From the NCBI GenBank assembly GCA_944358375.1, contig CALVQT010000023.1, forward strand, positions 1-5,223: a stretch of 5,223 nucleotides of DNA, in the 5' to 3' direction. Made by a program: the position numbers and the translations under genes. Within the stretch, counting starts at the first letter, position 1; every line of letters begins with the position of its first letter. The notes under the pieces were generated by a model, which was not told the origin of the DNA, made no database searches, and saw only the letters and a program-made list of their open reading frames with translations. Below, piece after piece: positions 1 to 5,223 of the stretch. Source of the DNA: an uncultured Bacilli bacterium (GTDB taxonomy: Bacteria; Bacillota_I; Bacilli_A; RF39; UBA660).

Positions 1-426
1 TTAACTTATTTTTGTTTATCTCTTTTATGTATAAATTATAAAGAAAGTGAAAGTACATTAGCTGTGAGTTATGAGCAAAAAGATCTATATTCACAAAATG
101 TTTATATATTAACATTTGAAAATTTTAATAGTAATATAATACCTCAAGCATTTAACAATGAGGAAATAACAATATTGAGCATAACTCCTATAAATTATAA
201 GAGTATTCAAAAAGAATTTATTGCAAAAGGATCTAACACAAATACAATTTATAAAAATTTTATAAAAGAATACACAAACTTATTAAATCAAAAGGGATTA
301 TCAGAGGAAGCTATATACGTATCACAAAAAGGAATTGGGATAAATCAAATAAAAATACTTGCTATAGAAAAAGAAATTATAAATCTTAAAAATCAGATTG
401 ATTTTGAATATACAATTGAAAACTAA
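1..426 (+). CDS. Unrecognised protein, C-terminal part (gene begins before the window)
   Basis: The reading frame is open from base 1 and stops at TAA 424-426, giving at least 141 residues. I treat it as 5'-truncated. The first in-frame start inside the window is GTG at 64, which has no convincing Shine-Dalgarno sequence, and the codons before it read as plausible protein (LTYFCLSLLCI, then a polar stretch). That hydrophobic run may be the end of an N-terminal signal or membrane anchor, which would put the rest outside the membrane; this is inference. The remainder is a soluble-looking mixed alpha/beta sequence rich in Asn, Ile and Lys, with a predicted helix around KNFIKEYTNLLNQKGL and a lysine-rich helix near the C-terminus. 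I recognise no family and see no catalytic motif. The stop lies 13 bases before the next ATG, so the two genes are probably co-transcribed and perhaps translationally coupled. Confidence 0.7.
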   Translation, partial: LTYFCLSLLCINYKESESTLAVSYEQKDLYSQNVYILTFENFNSNIIPQAFNNEEITILSITPINYKSIQKEFIAKGSNTNTIYKNFIKEYTNLLNQKGLSEEAIYVSQKGIGINQIKILAIEKEIINLKNQIDFEYTIEN

Positions 427-439
427 ACATACTAAAAAT

Positions 440-1564
440 ATGACAAATTTAAAAAAATACAATATTTTTATAACAATTACAACTTTTACAAAATTGATGA
501 TAGAAGTATTTATACCATTACTTCTTTTTAATATTGGTTTTAATTTAAATGAAATATTAGTATTTTACTTAATTGAATTTATTACAATTTTTTTATTTAA
601 TATACCTGCAACATATATTGGTCAAAAAATTTCGTTTAAAAAACTAATGATAATAAGTTCAATATTATTTAGCTTAACATATCTATACATAAATTATATG
701 ACTAATAATATTATAAAACTTGTGATTTTGAGTGTATTAAATGGATTATACTTATCAACATATTGGATAGGAAGACATATATATGGTATATCAATAATTA
801 AAGAAAAAAAAGCAACTGATAACGTAAGCGCTTATATGATATTTGGAATAATAGGGTCATTGCCAGCAAGTTATATAGGAGCATTTATATTAGAAAAATA
901 CGGTTATATTGTACTATCTATAATTATATTATTTTTATCTTTAATAAGTCTTTTACCACTTTTTAAAATTAAAATAATTGAACAAAAGAACAAAATAAAT
1001 ATAAAAAAAATAATAACAAATTTTCCAAGACAAAATTATTTATTTTTATTTTTTGACCAACTAAAGTTTTTTACAATATTACTATTTCCACTATACATAT
1101 ATATAAACATTAAAAGCGAATTCAAATATATAGCAATAACTAATATAATAATTGGACTTTCAAGCATATTGTACATTTTTTATCTAGCTAAAAAAATGGA
1201 TAAAAATAAAAAAGATTATTTAAAACCGATGCTAATAATAATGTTTATAACGCTTTTAATTAAACTTAATGTAAATTCTAGTGCAATAATGTTATTAATA
1301 ATATTTACTGAAGGAATAAGCAAAACAGCTTTAGATACAATAATACTTAGAAATACATATAGTTATAATACAAATTACGATAATATATCATATATTTTAT
1401 TTATAGAATTATTATATAGTTTATTTAGATTTATAATTATAATTGTTTATCTAATAATAGGAATAAACTTAAAAACTATACTTTATATTGGAACATTCAG
1501 TTTATTTATTAATACATTAATTGGATTTAAACAAGGAAAAAGTGGTTATAAAACTAATTGTTAA
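440..1564 (+). CDS. Major facilitator superfamily-type membrane transporter
   Basis: A 374-residue, highly hydrophobic protein with about 11-12 predicted membrane segments (roughly residues 9-33, 37-58, 68-86, 90-110, 130-151, 153-175, 200-221, 228-250, 260-276, 278-296, 316-342 and 344-362). Length and layout fit the MFS: two six-helix halves joined by a lysine-rich cytoplasmic loop (about 176-198). The loop after helix 2 (IPATYIGQKISFKKL) resembles a degenerate MFS motif A, and IIGSLPASYIGAFI in helix 5 is a glycine-rich MFS-like segment. The substrate cannot be deduced. I chose ATG 440 because it follows the upstream stop by 13 bases and starts just before the first membrane segment. A TTG at 398 is in frame but would overlap the upstream gene by 29 bases and add a polar stub. 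Neither start has a clear Shine-Dalgarno sequence, so translation may depend on coupling. The downstream glycosidase has its own promoter, so a shared sugar pathway is only a guess. Confidence 0.8.
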   Translation: MTNLKKYNIFITITTFTKLMIEVFIPLLLFNIGFNLNEILVFYLIEFITIFLFNIPATYIGQKISFKKLMIISSILFSLTYLYINYMTNNIIKLVILSVLNGLYLSTYWIGRHIYGISIIKEKKATDNVSAYMIFGIIGSLPASYIGAFILEKYGYIVLSIIILFLSLISLLPLFKIKIIEQKNKINIKKIITNFPRQNYLFLFFDQLKFFTILLFPLYIYINIKSEFKYIAITNIIIGLSSILYIFYLAKKMDKNKKDYLKPMLIIMFITLLIKLNVNSSAIMLLIIFTEGISKTALDTIILRNTYSYNTNYDNISYILFIELLYSLFRFIIIIVYLIIGINLKTILYIGTFSLFINTLIGFKQGKSGYKTNC

Positions 1565-1586
1565 TTTCTATTTAATATGATAAAAT
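1558..1586 (+). promoter_or_regulatory. Predicted sigma-A promoter of the GH31 gene
   Basis: The -35 element TTGTTA (1558-1563) is separated by 17 bases from the -10 element TAAAAT (1581-1586), which has an extended -10 TGA directly before it (1578-1580). Transcription would start near 1593. The -35 overlaps the stop codon of the transporter gene. No terminator hairpin lies between the two genes, so read-through from upstream is also possible. Confidence 0.6.
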
Positions 1587-1597
1587 ATATTAAGAAT

Positions 1598-1605
1598 AGA
1601 AGGGA
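1598..1605 (+). promoter_or_regulatory. Ribosome binding site of the GH31 gene
   Basis: AGAAGGGA ends five bases before ATG 1611. The AAGGG core has good spacing and supports this start codon. Confidence 0.75.
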
Positions 1606-1610
1606 CATAC

Positions 1611-4028
1611 ATGGAAGGAAAGAATAACCAATTTAATGTAGATATTTCAAAGGGGATTGCTAATCCTGAATGTGTATTTAAAGGTAATAAATTTAGAATT
1701 ACTATTCTTTCAGATGTTCTTATACGATTTGAATATAATGAAGAAGGAAAATTTAATGATTATCCAACTTTGTTAGCAATTAATAGAAAATTTGCGAAAG
1801 TTCCAAAATTTTCTGTTAAGCAAGATGATAGATTTTTAAATATATCAAATAGTTATTTTGTACTTGAATATGCGAAGGAAAAACCATTTACATCTTCAAA
1901 ACTAATGCCAGATGCAAATTTAAGAGTAAGTTTAATAAACACTGATAAAGTTTGGTATGTAAATCATCCAGAGGTTAGAAATTTTAAAGGCACATCATAC
2001 AGCTTAGATTTAGACAAAGGTCATCTAAAATTGTGGAAAGGATTATATTCTACTGATGGTTTTGCATCAATAGATGATACTGCTAGACCTGTGTTTATAA
2101 GTGATGGTTCAGTCAAAAAAAATCCTTCAGATGGACTAGACATTTACCTATTTATATATAGAAAAGATTTTGGACTAGCTTTGCAAAGTTATTTTGAATT
2201 AACTGGTTATCCAACATTAATACCTAGATATGCATTGGGAGTTTGGTGGAATAAAAACGAAGCATATAAATCACAAGATATATTAGATTTAGTTCAAAAA
2301 TTTGATAAAAATAATATGCCAATTTCATCAGTTATACTAGGACCAAGTTGGCATAAAACAAAAGATGAAAAAGGAAATAAAATAAATACTGCATTTACTT
2401 TTGATAACGAACTTATACCGAATCCTAAAGATTTAATAGATAGATTACATAGAGAAAATGTATTTGTAGGAATCAATATAAACACTAAGGATGGAATTAA
2501 TCCTAGAGAAAGTGCGTACCCAGAAATTGCAAAAGAATTAAATCAAACTAAAAACGAGATAATTCCAATTAATGTATATAATGACAAAATTGTTAAACTA
2601 TATTATGAAAAATTAATAAAACCACTAAATGATTTAGGAGTAGATTTATTATGGTTAGATGAAGATACAAAAGACATGACAAGTTTGTTTATGATAAATC
2701 ACTACTCATTTATGCATTGCAAACAAGTTAGTGGTAAAAGAAGTGTAATATTATCTAGAAATCCAGGAATAGCAGCGCATAGATATCCAGTATTATATTC
2801 AGGGGACACATTAGTAAGCTGGAAAACATTAAAACTGTTGCCACATTATAATTCGAGTTCATCAAACATTGGCGTTTCATGGTGGAGCCACGATATAGGT
2901 GGATATAAAAATGGAACAGAAGATGAAGAATTATATGCAAGATATGTACAATTAGGAACTTATAGTCCAATATTTAGATTTGCAGCAGATGCAGGAAGAT
3001 ATTATAAAAGAGAACCATGGAAGTGGGACGTAAAAACTCAAAAAATTGTAAAAGATTATATGAATGTTAGATATAGACTAATTCCGTACATATATACAGA
3101 AGCATACAAATATAGTAAAACTGGTTCACCACTAATACAACCACTATATTATAAATATCCAGAATTATATGATGAACCAATATATAAAAATGAATACTTC
3201 TTTGGCTCAGAACTATTTGTTTCTCCAATAACTGAACCAAAAGATACAGTAATGAAAAGAGTAGTACATCGTATATTTTTGCCAAATGGAATGTGGTACG
3301 ATTTTAAAACCGGTAAAAAATTTCCTGGTGGAAAAAGATATGTTACATTTTTTAAAGATGAAGATTACCCAGTTTTCGCTAAAAGTGGTTCAATAATTCC
3401 GATGGCAATACTTGATAGTGATCATTTAAATGATTCAAGACCACCAAGAAAACTAGAAATTCAAGTTTTCCCAGGAAGAAGTAATGCCTACAGATTGTAT
3501 GAAGACGATGGAGTCAGCAATTTGTACGAAGAAGGATACTACATAATAACAAACATAGATTACAATTATAGAGAAAATAATTATACACTAATAATAAGAC
3601 CTATTGATGGAAAAAGTGGATTAATTCCAGACAAGAGAGACTATAAAATCAGATTTAGAAATACGAAATATGCTGAAGATGTTAAAGTCAATGTTGGTAG
3701 ACATGAAGTTGAATTTGAAAAATATATTGACGATGCGGACTTTATAATAGAAGTTAAAGACGTTCCTACAATACAACAACTCACAATTAACTGCGCTGGA
3801 AAAGATATAGAAATAGATGCAGTAAGACTAATAAATGAAGAAATAGATTCAATCATATCAGATTTAAAAATAGAGACTAAACTAAAAGAAAGAATAGCAG
3901 ACATAATATTTAGCGACATGCCTATTAGAAAAAAACGTATAGAAATAAGAAAATTAAAAAAAGATGGATTAAAATCATTATTTGTAAGAATGTTCATAAA
4001 ATTATTAGAATACATTGCAGAGATATAA
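1611..4028 (+). CDS. Glycoside hydrolase family 31 protein with divergent subsite -1 (alpha-glucosidase superfamily)
   Basis: An 805-residue protein with no signal peptide, so probably cytoplasmic. Domain order fits GH31: N-terminal beta-sandwich (about 20-190), catalytic TIM barrel (about 200-545), beta C-domains (about 546-735, with FAKSGSIIPM and RLYEDDG), then a charged helical tail (about 736-805). Family hallmarks: ALGVWW (208-213), the nucleophile-position Asp350 in LLWLDED, LSRN with Arg383, the acid/base Asp399 in SGDT..SW, and SWWSHDIGGY (423-432). GH31 enzymes are retaining hydrolases or transglycosylases of alpha-linked sugars. Unusual: the motif that reads Asp-x-Asp-Trp in alpha-glucosidases and Asp-Cys-Phe-Trp in E. 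coli YicI is GPSW here (244-247), and the Arg-x-His motif after the barrel's SP[IL] segment is RFA (456-458). These positions normally bind the -1 sugar, so substrate and even activity are uncertain. It has its own promoter and a good ribosome binding site. Family assignment is secure; calling it simply an alpha-glucosidase is not. Confidence 0.95.
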   Translation: MEGKNNQFNVDISKGIANPECVFKGNKFRITILSDVLIRFEYNEEGKFNDYPTLLAINRKFAKVPKFSVKQDDRFLNISNSYFVLEYAKEKPFTSSKLMPDANLRVSLINTDKVWYVNHPEVRNFKGTSYSLDLDKGHLKLWKGLYSTDGFASIDDTARPVFISDGSVKKNPSDGLDIYLFIYRKDFGLALQSYFELTGYPTLIPRYALGVWWNKNEAYKSQDILDLVQKFDKNNMPISSVILGPSWHKTKDEKGNKINTAFTFDNELIPNPKDLIDRLHRENVFVGININTKDGINPRESAYPEIAKELNQTKNEIIPINVYNDKIVKLYYEKLIKPLNDLGVDLLWLDEDTKDMTSLFMINHYSFMHCKQVSGKRSVILSRNPGIAAHRYPVLYSGDTLVSWKTLKLLPHYNSSSSNIGVSWWSHDIGGYKNGTEDEELYARYVQLGTYSPIFRFAADAGRYYKREPWKWDVKTQKIVKDYMNVRYRLIPYIYTEAYKYSKTGSPLIQPLYYKYPELYDEPIYKNEYFFGSELFVSPITEPKDTVMKRVVHRIFLPNGMWYDFKTGKKFPGGKRYVTFFKDEDYPVFAKSGSIIPMAILDSDHLNDSRPPRKLEIQVFPGRSNAYRLYEDDGVSNLYEEGYYIITNIDYNYRENNYTLIIRPIDGKSGLIPDKRDYKIRFRNTKYAEDVKVNVGRHEVEFEKYIDDADFIIEVKDVPTIQQLTINCAGKDIEIDAVRLINEEIDSIISDLKIETKLKERIADIIFSDMPIRKKRIEIRKLKKDGLKSLFVRMFIKLLEYIAEI

Positions 4029-4035
4029 TATTTAC

Positions 4036-4064
4036 TTGAAAAAACAAATATAAAATTATATAAT
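4036..4064 (+). promoter_or_regulatory. Predicted sigma-A promoter of the leuS T-box operon
   Basis: TTGAAA (4036-4041), a 17-base spacer, then a perfect TATAAT (4059-4064). This is the strongest promoter match in the window. The predicted start near 4071 lies about ten bases before the first strand of the T-box stem I. It sits immediately after the GH31 stop codon; no intrinsic terminator is visible for the GH31 transcript. Confidence 0.75.
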
Positions 4065-4152
4065 ACATTTAAGTTCTATTTGAAAGAGTAGTAATATATC
4101 AATATTTTAAAGAGAGTTAGTGTTAGGTGTGAACTAATAAATAAAAATATAT

Positions 4153-4159
4153 GAACTTA
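4153..4159 (+). promoter_or_regulatory. T-box specifier loop strand with CTT (Leu) specifier codon
   Basis: GAA-CTT-A, on the 3' strand of the stem I internal loop, fits the usual arrangement of GAA, then the specifier triplet, then a purine. CTT (4156-4158) is a leucine codon and would pair with the anticodon of a tRNA-Leu. The triplet one base later, TTA, is also leucine, so the amino-acid assignment holds in either register. Confidence 0.8.
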
Positions 4160-4205
4160 CTTTCAAGGAAAATCGTAAAAAGGCGTTAACTTAAAGAGAT
4201 GCATA

Positions 4206-4269
4206 AACTTTATGAATTAAGGTGGTACCGCGGTTAAATCCGTCCTTAAGTTATAAAGTTTTTATTTTT
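4206..4269 (+). terminator. Possible terminator-like hairpin sharing the antiterminator arms
   Basis: AACTTTATGAATTAAGG (4206-4222) pairs with CCTTAAGTTATAAAGTT (4244-4260). Of 17 positions one is mismatched (A4216/G4250) and one is a G-T wobble (G4214/T4252). A T-rich run (4259-4263 and 4265-4269) follows at once, as in an intrinsic terminator. It differs from ordinary T-box terminators: the stem is A/T-rich, contains the antiterminator at its tip, and uses the same arms instead of a competing partner. It may be a real terminator, or just an extended A1 helix in a translational switch. The 5' arm overlaps the candidate stem III, so the two exclude each other. Confidence 0.4.
4219..4247 (+). 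promoter_or_regulatory. T-box antiterminator core
   Basis: Helix A1 pairs AAGG (4219-4222) with CCTT (4244-4247). A 7-base bulge, TGGTACC (4223-4229), follows. Helix A2 pairs GCGG (4230-4233) with CCGT (4240-4243, one G-T wobble) around the loop TTAAAT. The bulge bases TGGT are complementary to ACCA, which fits an uncharged tRNA end with discriminator A73, as in bacterial tRNA-Leu. Confidence 0.88.
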
Positions 4270-4276
4270 AAAGGAG
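4270..4276 (+). promoter_or_regulatory. Ribosome binding site of the small membrane protein, at the end of the T-box leader
   Basis: AAAGGAG lies five bases before ATG 4282 and fixes that start over the in-frame GTG at 4222 inside the T-box. Its AAGGA (4271-4275) is complementary to TCCTT (4243-4247), the 3' strand of the antiterminator, so it could be masked when the antiterminator is not formed. Confidence 0.8.
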
Positions 4277-4281
4277 TTGTT

Positions 4282-4650
4282 ATGCAGACAATAATAAAAT
4301 ATATAATGGTATTTATTTTAGCTTTTTTATTAGTTTTTATATTCTATTCAATAATGTTTAGTAGGAAAAAAGTTAAAAACAAAGAAAAAAATATTGCAGA
4401 AGTAAATTTATTAATAAAAAGATACAAACTGGATATGAGAAAAATAAAATATAAAAATTTACTATTTACTATATCAATAATAAATTCAACAATAATTGCT
4501 TTATCATTTACAGCTGTATTTTATGTAGAAAATTACTTATTAAGTCTATTAATAGGTTTTGTATTATTAATTGTTTTAACATATTCATTATATGAAATAG
4601 TAGGTAGGCATTACCAAAAGAAAGGAAGTAAAGAAAATGTACAACTTTAA
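4282..4650 (+). CDS. Small three-helix membrane protein of unknown function in the leuS operon
   Basis: 122 residues from ATG 4282, with a strong AAAGGAG ribosome binding site. Three membrane segments are predicted: about residues 4-26, 59-81 and 85-107. Between the first two lies a basic linker (27-58) containing RKKVKNKEK and [14 protein letters not shown]. By the positive-inside rule, the N-terminus faces out and the linker and C-terminus ([11 protein letters not shown]) face the cytoplasm. There is no signal-peptidase site, catalytic motif or metal-binding motif. I recall similar small membrane proteins with a KYKLD-like motif in clostridial genomes, but no assigned function. It is the first gene after the leucine T-box and its 3' end overlaps leuS by 14 bases in another frame, so the two are very likely co-expressed and translationally coupled. 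Expression is therefore predicted to rise when tRNA-Leu charging falls. A link to leucine uptake or membrane stress would be speculation. Confidence 0.85.
   Translation: MQTIIKYIMVFILAFLLVFIFYSIMFSRKKVKNKEKNIAEVNLLIKRYKLDMRKIKYKNLLFTISIINSTIIALSFTAVFYVENYLLSLLIGFVLLIVLTYSLYEIVGRHYQKKGSKENVQL
4623..4628 (+). promoter_or_regulatory. Ribosome binding site of leuS, inside the upstream gene
   Basis: AGGAAG lies eight bases before ATG 4637, within the last codons of the membrane-protein gene. Ribosomes finishing that gene at 4650 pass over this site, which favours translational coupling. Confidence 0.6.
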
Positions 4651-5223
4651 AGAAATAGAAAAAAAATGGCAAAATTATTGGGAAGAAAATGAAACATTTA
4701 AAACAGATGTATATGATTTTAGTAAGCCAAAATTTTACGCACTAGATATGTTTCCATACCCATCAGGTGTTGGACTACATGCAGGACATCCAGAAGGATA
4801 CACTGCCACTGATATAATTTCAAGAATGAAGAGAATGCAAGGATACAATGTGCTTCATCCGATGGGATGGGATGCGTTTGGTTTACCAGCCGAACAATAC
4901 GCTATTAACACAGGTAACCACCCAGATGGATTTACTGAAAGGAATATAAAGACATTTAAGCAACAACTAAAAAGTTTAGGATTTTCATACGATTGGACTA
5001 AAGAAATTTCAACAAGTGATCCTAATTATTATAAGTGGACCCAATGGATATTTAAAAGGCTTTATGAAGATGGCCTAGCAAAATATATAGACATGCCAGT
5101 AAATTGGTGTGAAGAATTAGGCACAGTTTTATCTAATGATGAAGTGATTGACGGAAAAAGCGAACGAGGTGGATATCCAGTTATTAGAAAAAATATGAAA
5201 CAATGGGTAATGGATATACCAAA
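4637..5223 (+). CDS. leuS: Leucyl-tRNA synthetase, N-terminal part (runs off the window)
   Basis: The first 195 codons plus two bases of a class I aminoacyl-tRNA synthetase that charges tRNA-Leu with leucine, using ATP, in the cytoplasm. Full-length bacterial LeuS has roughly 800-900 residues, so about a quarter is present. The N-terminus ([15 protein letters not shown]) and the sequence around residues 36-90 are typical of LeuS. This includes PYPSG (40-44), the ATP-binding HIGH-type signature HAGH (48-51) with [10 protein letters not shown] after it, [16 protein letters not shown], and later [15 protein letters not shown] (156-170) and RGGYPVIRK. No frameshift or missing residue is seen in this part. 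ATG 4637 is chosen because the protein begins exactly at the family's conserved start. The gene sits 3' of a leucine T-box with a CTT specifier, so it is predicted to be induced by uncharged tRNA-Leu. Confidence 0.98.
   Translation, partial: MYNFKEIEKKWQNYWEENETFKTDVYDFSKPKFYALDMFPYPSGVGLHAGHPEGYTATDIISRMKRMQGYNVLHPMGWDAFGLPAEQYAINTGNHPDGFTERNIKTFKQQLKSLGFSYDWTKEISTSDPNYYKWTQWIFKRLYEDGLAKYIDMPVNWCEELGTVLSNDEVIDGKSERGGYPVIRKNMKQWVMDIP

Larger units (their letters stand above)
4081..4263 (+). promoter_or_regulatory. T-box leader (leucine type), tRNA-sensing riboregulator of the downstream genes
   Basis: T-box leaders bind a specific tRNA and raise expression of the downstream genes when that tRNA is uncharged. 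Stem I closes by TGAAAG (4081-4086) with CTTTCA (4160-4165). Above it is an internal loop with AGTA (4087-4090) opposite GAA plus the specifier (4153-4158), then ATATAT (4094-4099) with ATATAT (4147-4152). Next come the conserved AGAGAG (4111-4116) and the distal TTAGT/ACTAA helix (4117-4121/4133-4137), enclosing GGTGTGA. A possible stem III is CATAA/TTATG (4202-4206/4210-4214). The T-box sequence AAGGTGGTACCGCG is at 4219-4232. The specifier CTT and the downstream leuS agree on leucine. The leader lacks an obvious separate terminator after the antiterminator (see findings), so whether it acts on transcription or translation is open. Confidence 0.93.

Noticed and set aside
64..66. GTG 64 as the true start of the first gene
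   Set aside because: The frame is open to base 1, no good ribosome binding site precedes the GTG, and the upstream codons look like protein. A start outside the window is more likely.
398..439. TTG 398 as the start of the transporter
   Set aside because: It overlaps the upstream gene by 29 bases, lacks a Shine-Dalgarno sequence, and adds a polar 14-residue stub before the first membrane segment. ATG 440 is simpler, though not proven.
440..1564. Very high A+T content of the transporter gene as a sign of horizontal transfer
   Set aside because: The excess is explained by many Ile, Phe, Leu, Asn and Lys codons in a hydrophobic protein from a low-GC genome. No flanking mobile element or repeat is seen.
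2294..4015. Minus-strand open frames within the GH31 gene (2294-2485, 2755-2970, 3067-3285, 3641-4015)
   Set aside because: They lie entirely antisense to a well-conserved enzyme gene. Their Leu/Ile/Phe/Ser-rich translations are what antisense of A+T-rich coding sequence gives, and none resembles a known protein.
4050..4065. Small A/T palindrome (TATAAAATTATA) after the GH31 gene as a terminator
   Set aside because: It is a few A-T pairs with a minimal loop and no U-tract, and it coincides with the -10 region of the T-box promoter.
4222..4281. A longer 142-codon version of the small membrane protein starting at GTG 4222
   Set aside because: That GTG lies inside the conserved T-box sequence and has no ribosome binding site. 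The added 20 residues would be translated antiterminator RNA. ATG 4282 has AAAGGAG at ideal spacing.

Overview
The window is strongly A+T-rich, with ATA/TTA/AGA-heavy codon use, Bacillus-type ribosome binding sites and a T-box tRNA-sensing leader. This points to a low-GC member of the Bacillota, most likely clostridial. The genus cannot be fixed from the sequence. All recognisable genes are on the + strand and genes fill almost the whole window. The only sizeable gap (about 250 bases, 4029-4281) is a regulatory leader.

Positions 1-1564 hold the 3' end of an unrecognised gene, already open at the window edge. Thirteen bases after it comes a 374-codon multi-spanning membrane protein of major-facilitator type. 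The two are probably co-transcribed. A sigma-A-like promoter with an extended -10 starts inside the last codons of the transporter gene and drives the next gene.

Positions 1611-4028 encode an 805-residue cytoplasmic glycoside hydrolase of family GH31 (alpha-glucosidase/alpha-xylosidase superfamily). The fold-defining motifs, the nucleophile-position Asp (D350), the acid/base Asp (D399) and the substrate-site Arg (R383) are all present. Several residues that normally contact the sugar in subsite -1 are replaced: the Asp-x-Asp-Trp motif reads GPSW, and the His of the Arg-x-His motif is Ala. The protein also has a charged helical tail of about 70 residues. Its substrate is therefore uncertain and could be unusual.

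Positions 4036-4281 carry a near-consensus promoter and a leucine-type T-box leader. The leader has stem I with a CTT specifier, a TGGT acceptor-binding bulge that fits A73 of tRNA-Leu, and a core antiterminator. It controls a two-gene unit: a 122-residue protein with three predicted membrane segments and no recognised function, whose end overlaps by 14 bases the start of leuS (leucyl-tRNA synthetase), which runs off the window. The leader lacks the usual separate terminator downstream of the antiterminator. Instead the antiterminator arms are extended into a long A/U-rich hairpin followed directly by a U-tract, and the 3' arm has two other possible partners, one of them the ribosome binding site.

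No CRISPR array, insertion sequence, tRNA or rRNA gene is visible. The points most worth a second look are the divergent GH31 active site, the T-box architecture, and the membrane protein placed under leucine-tRNA control.
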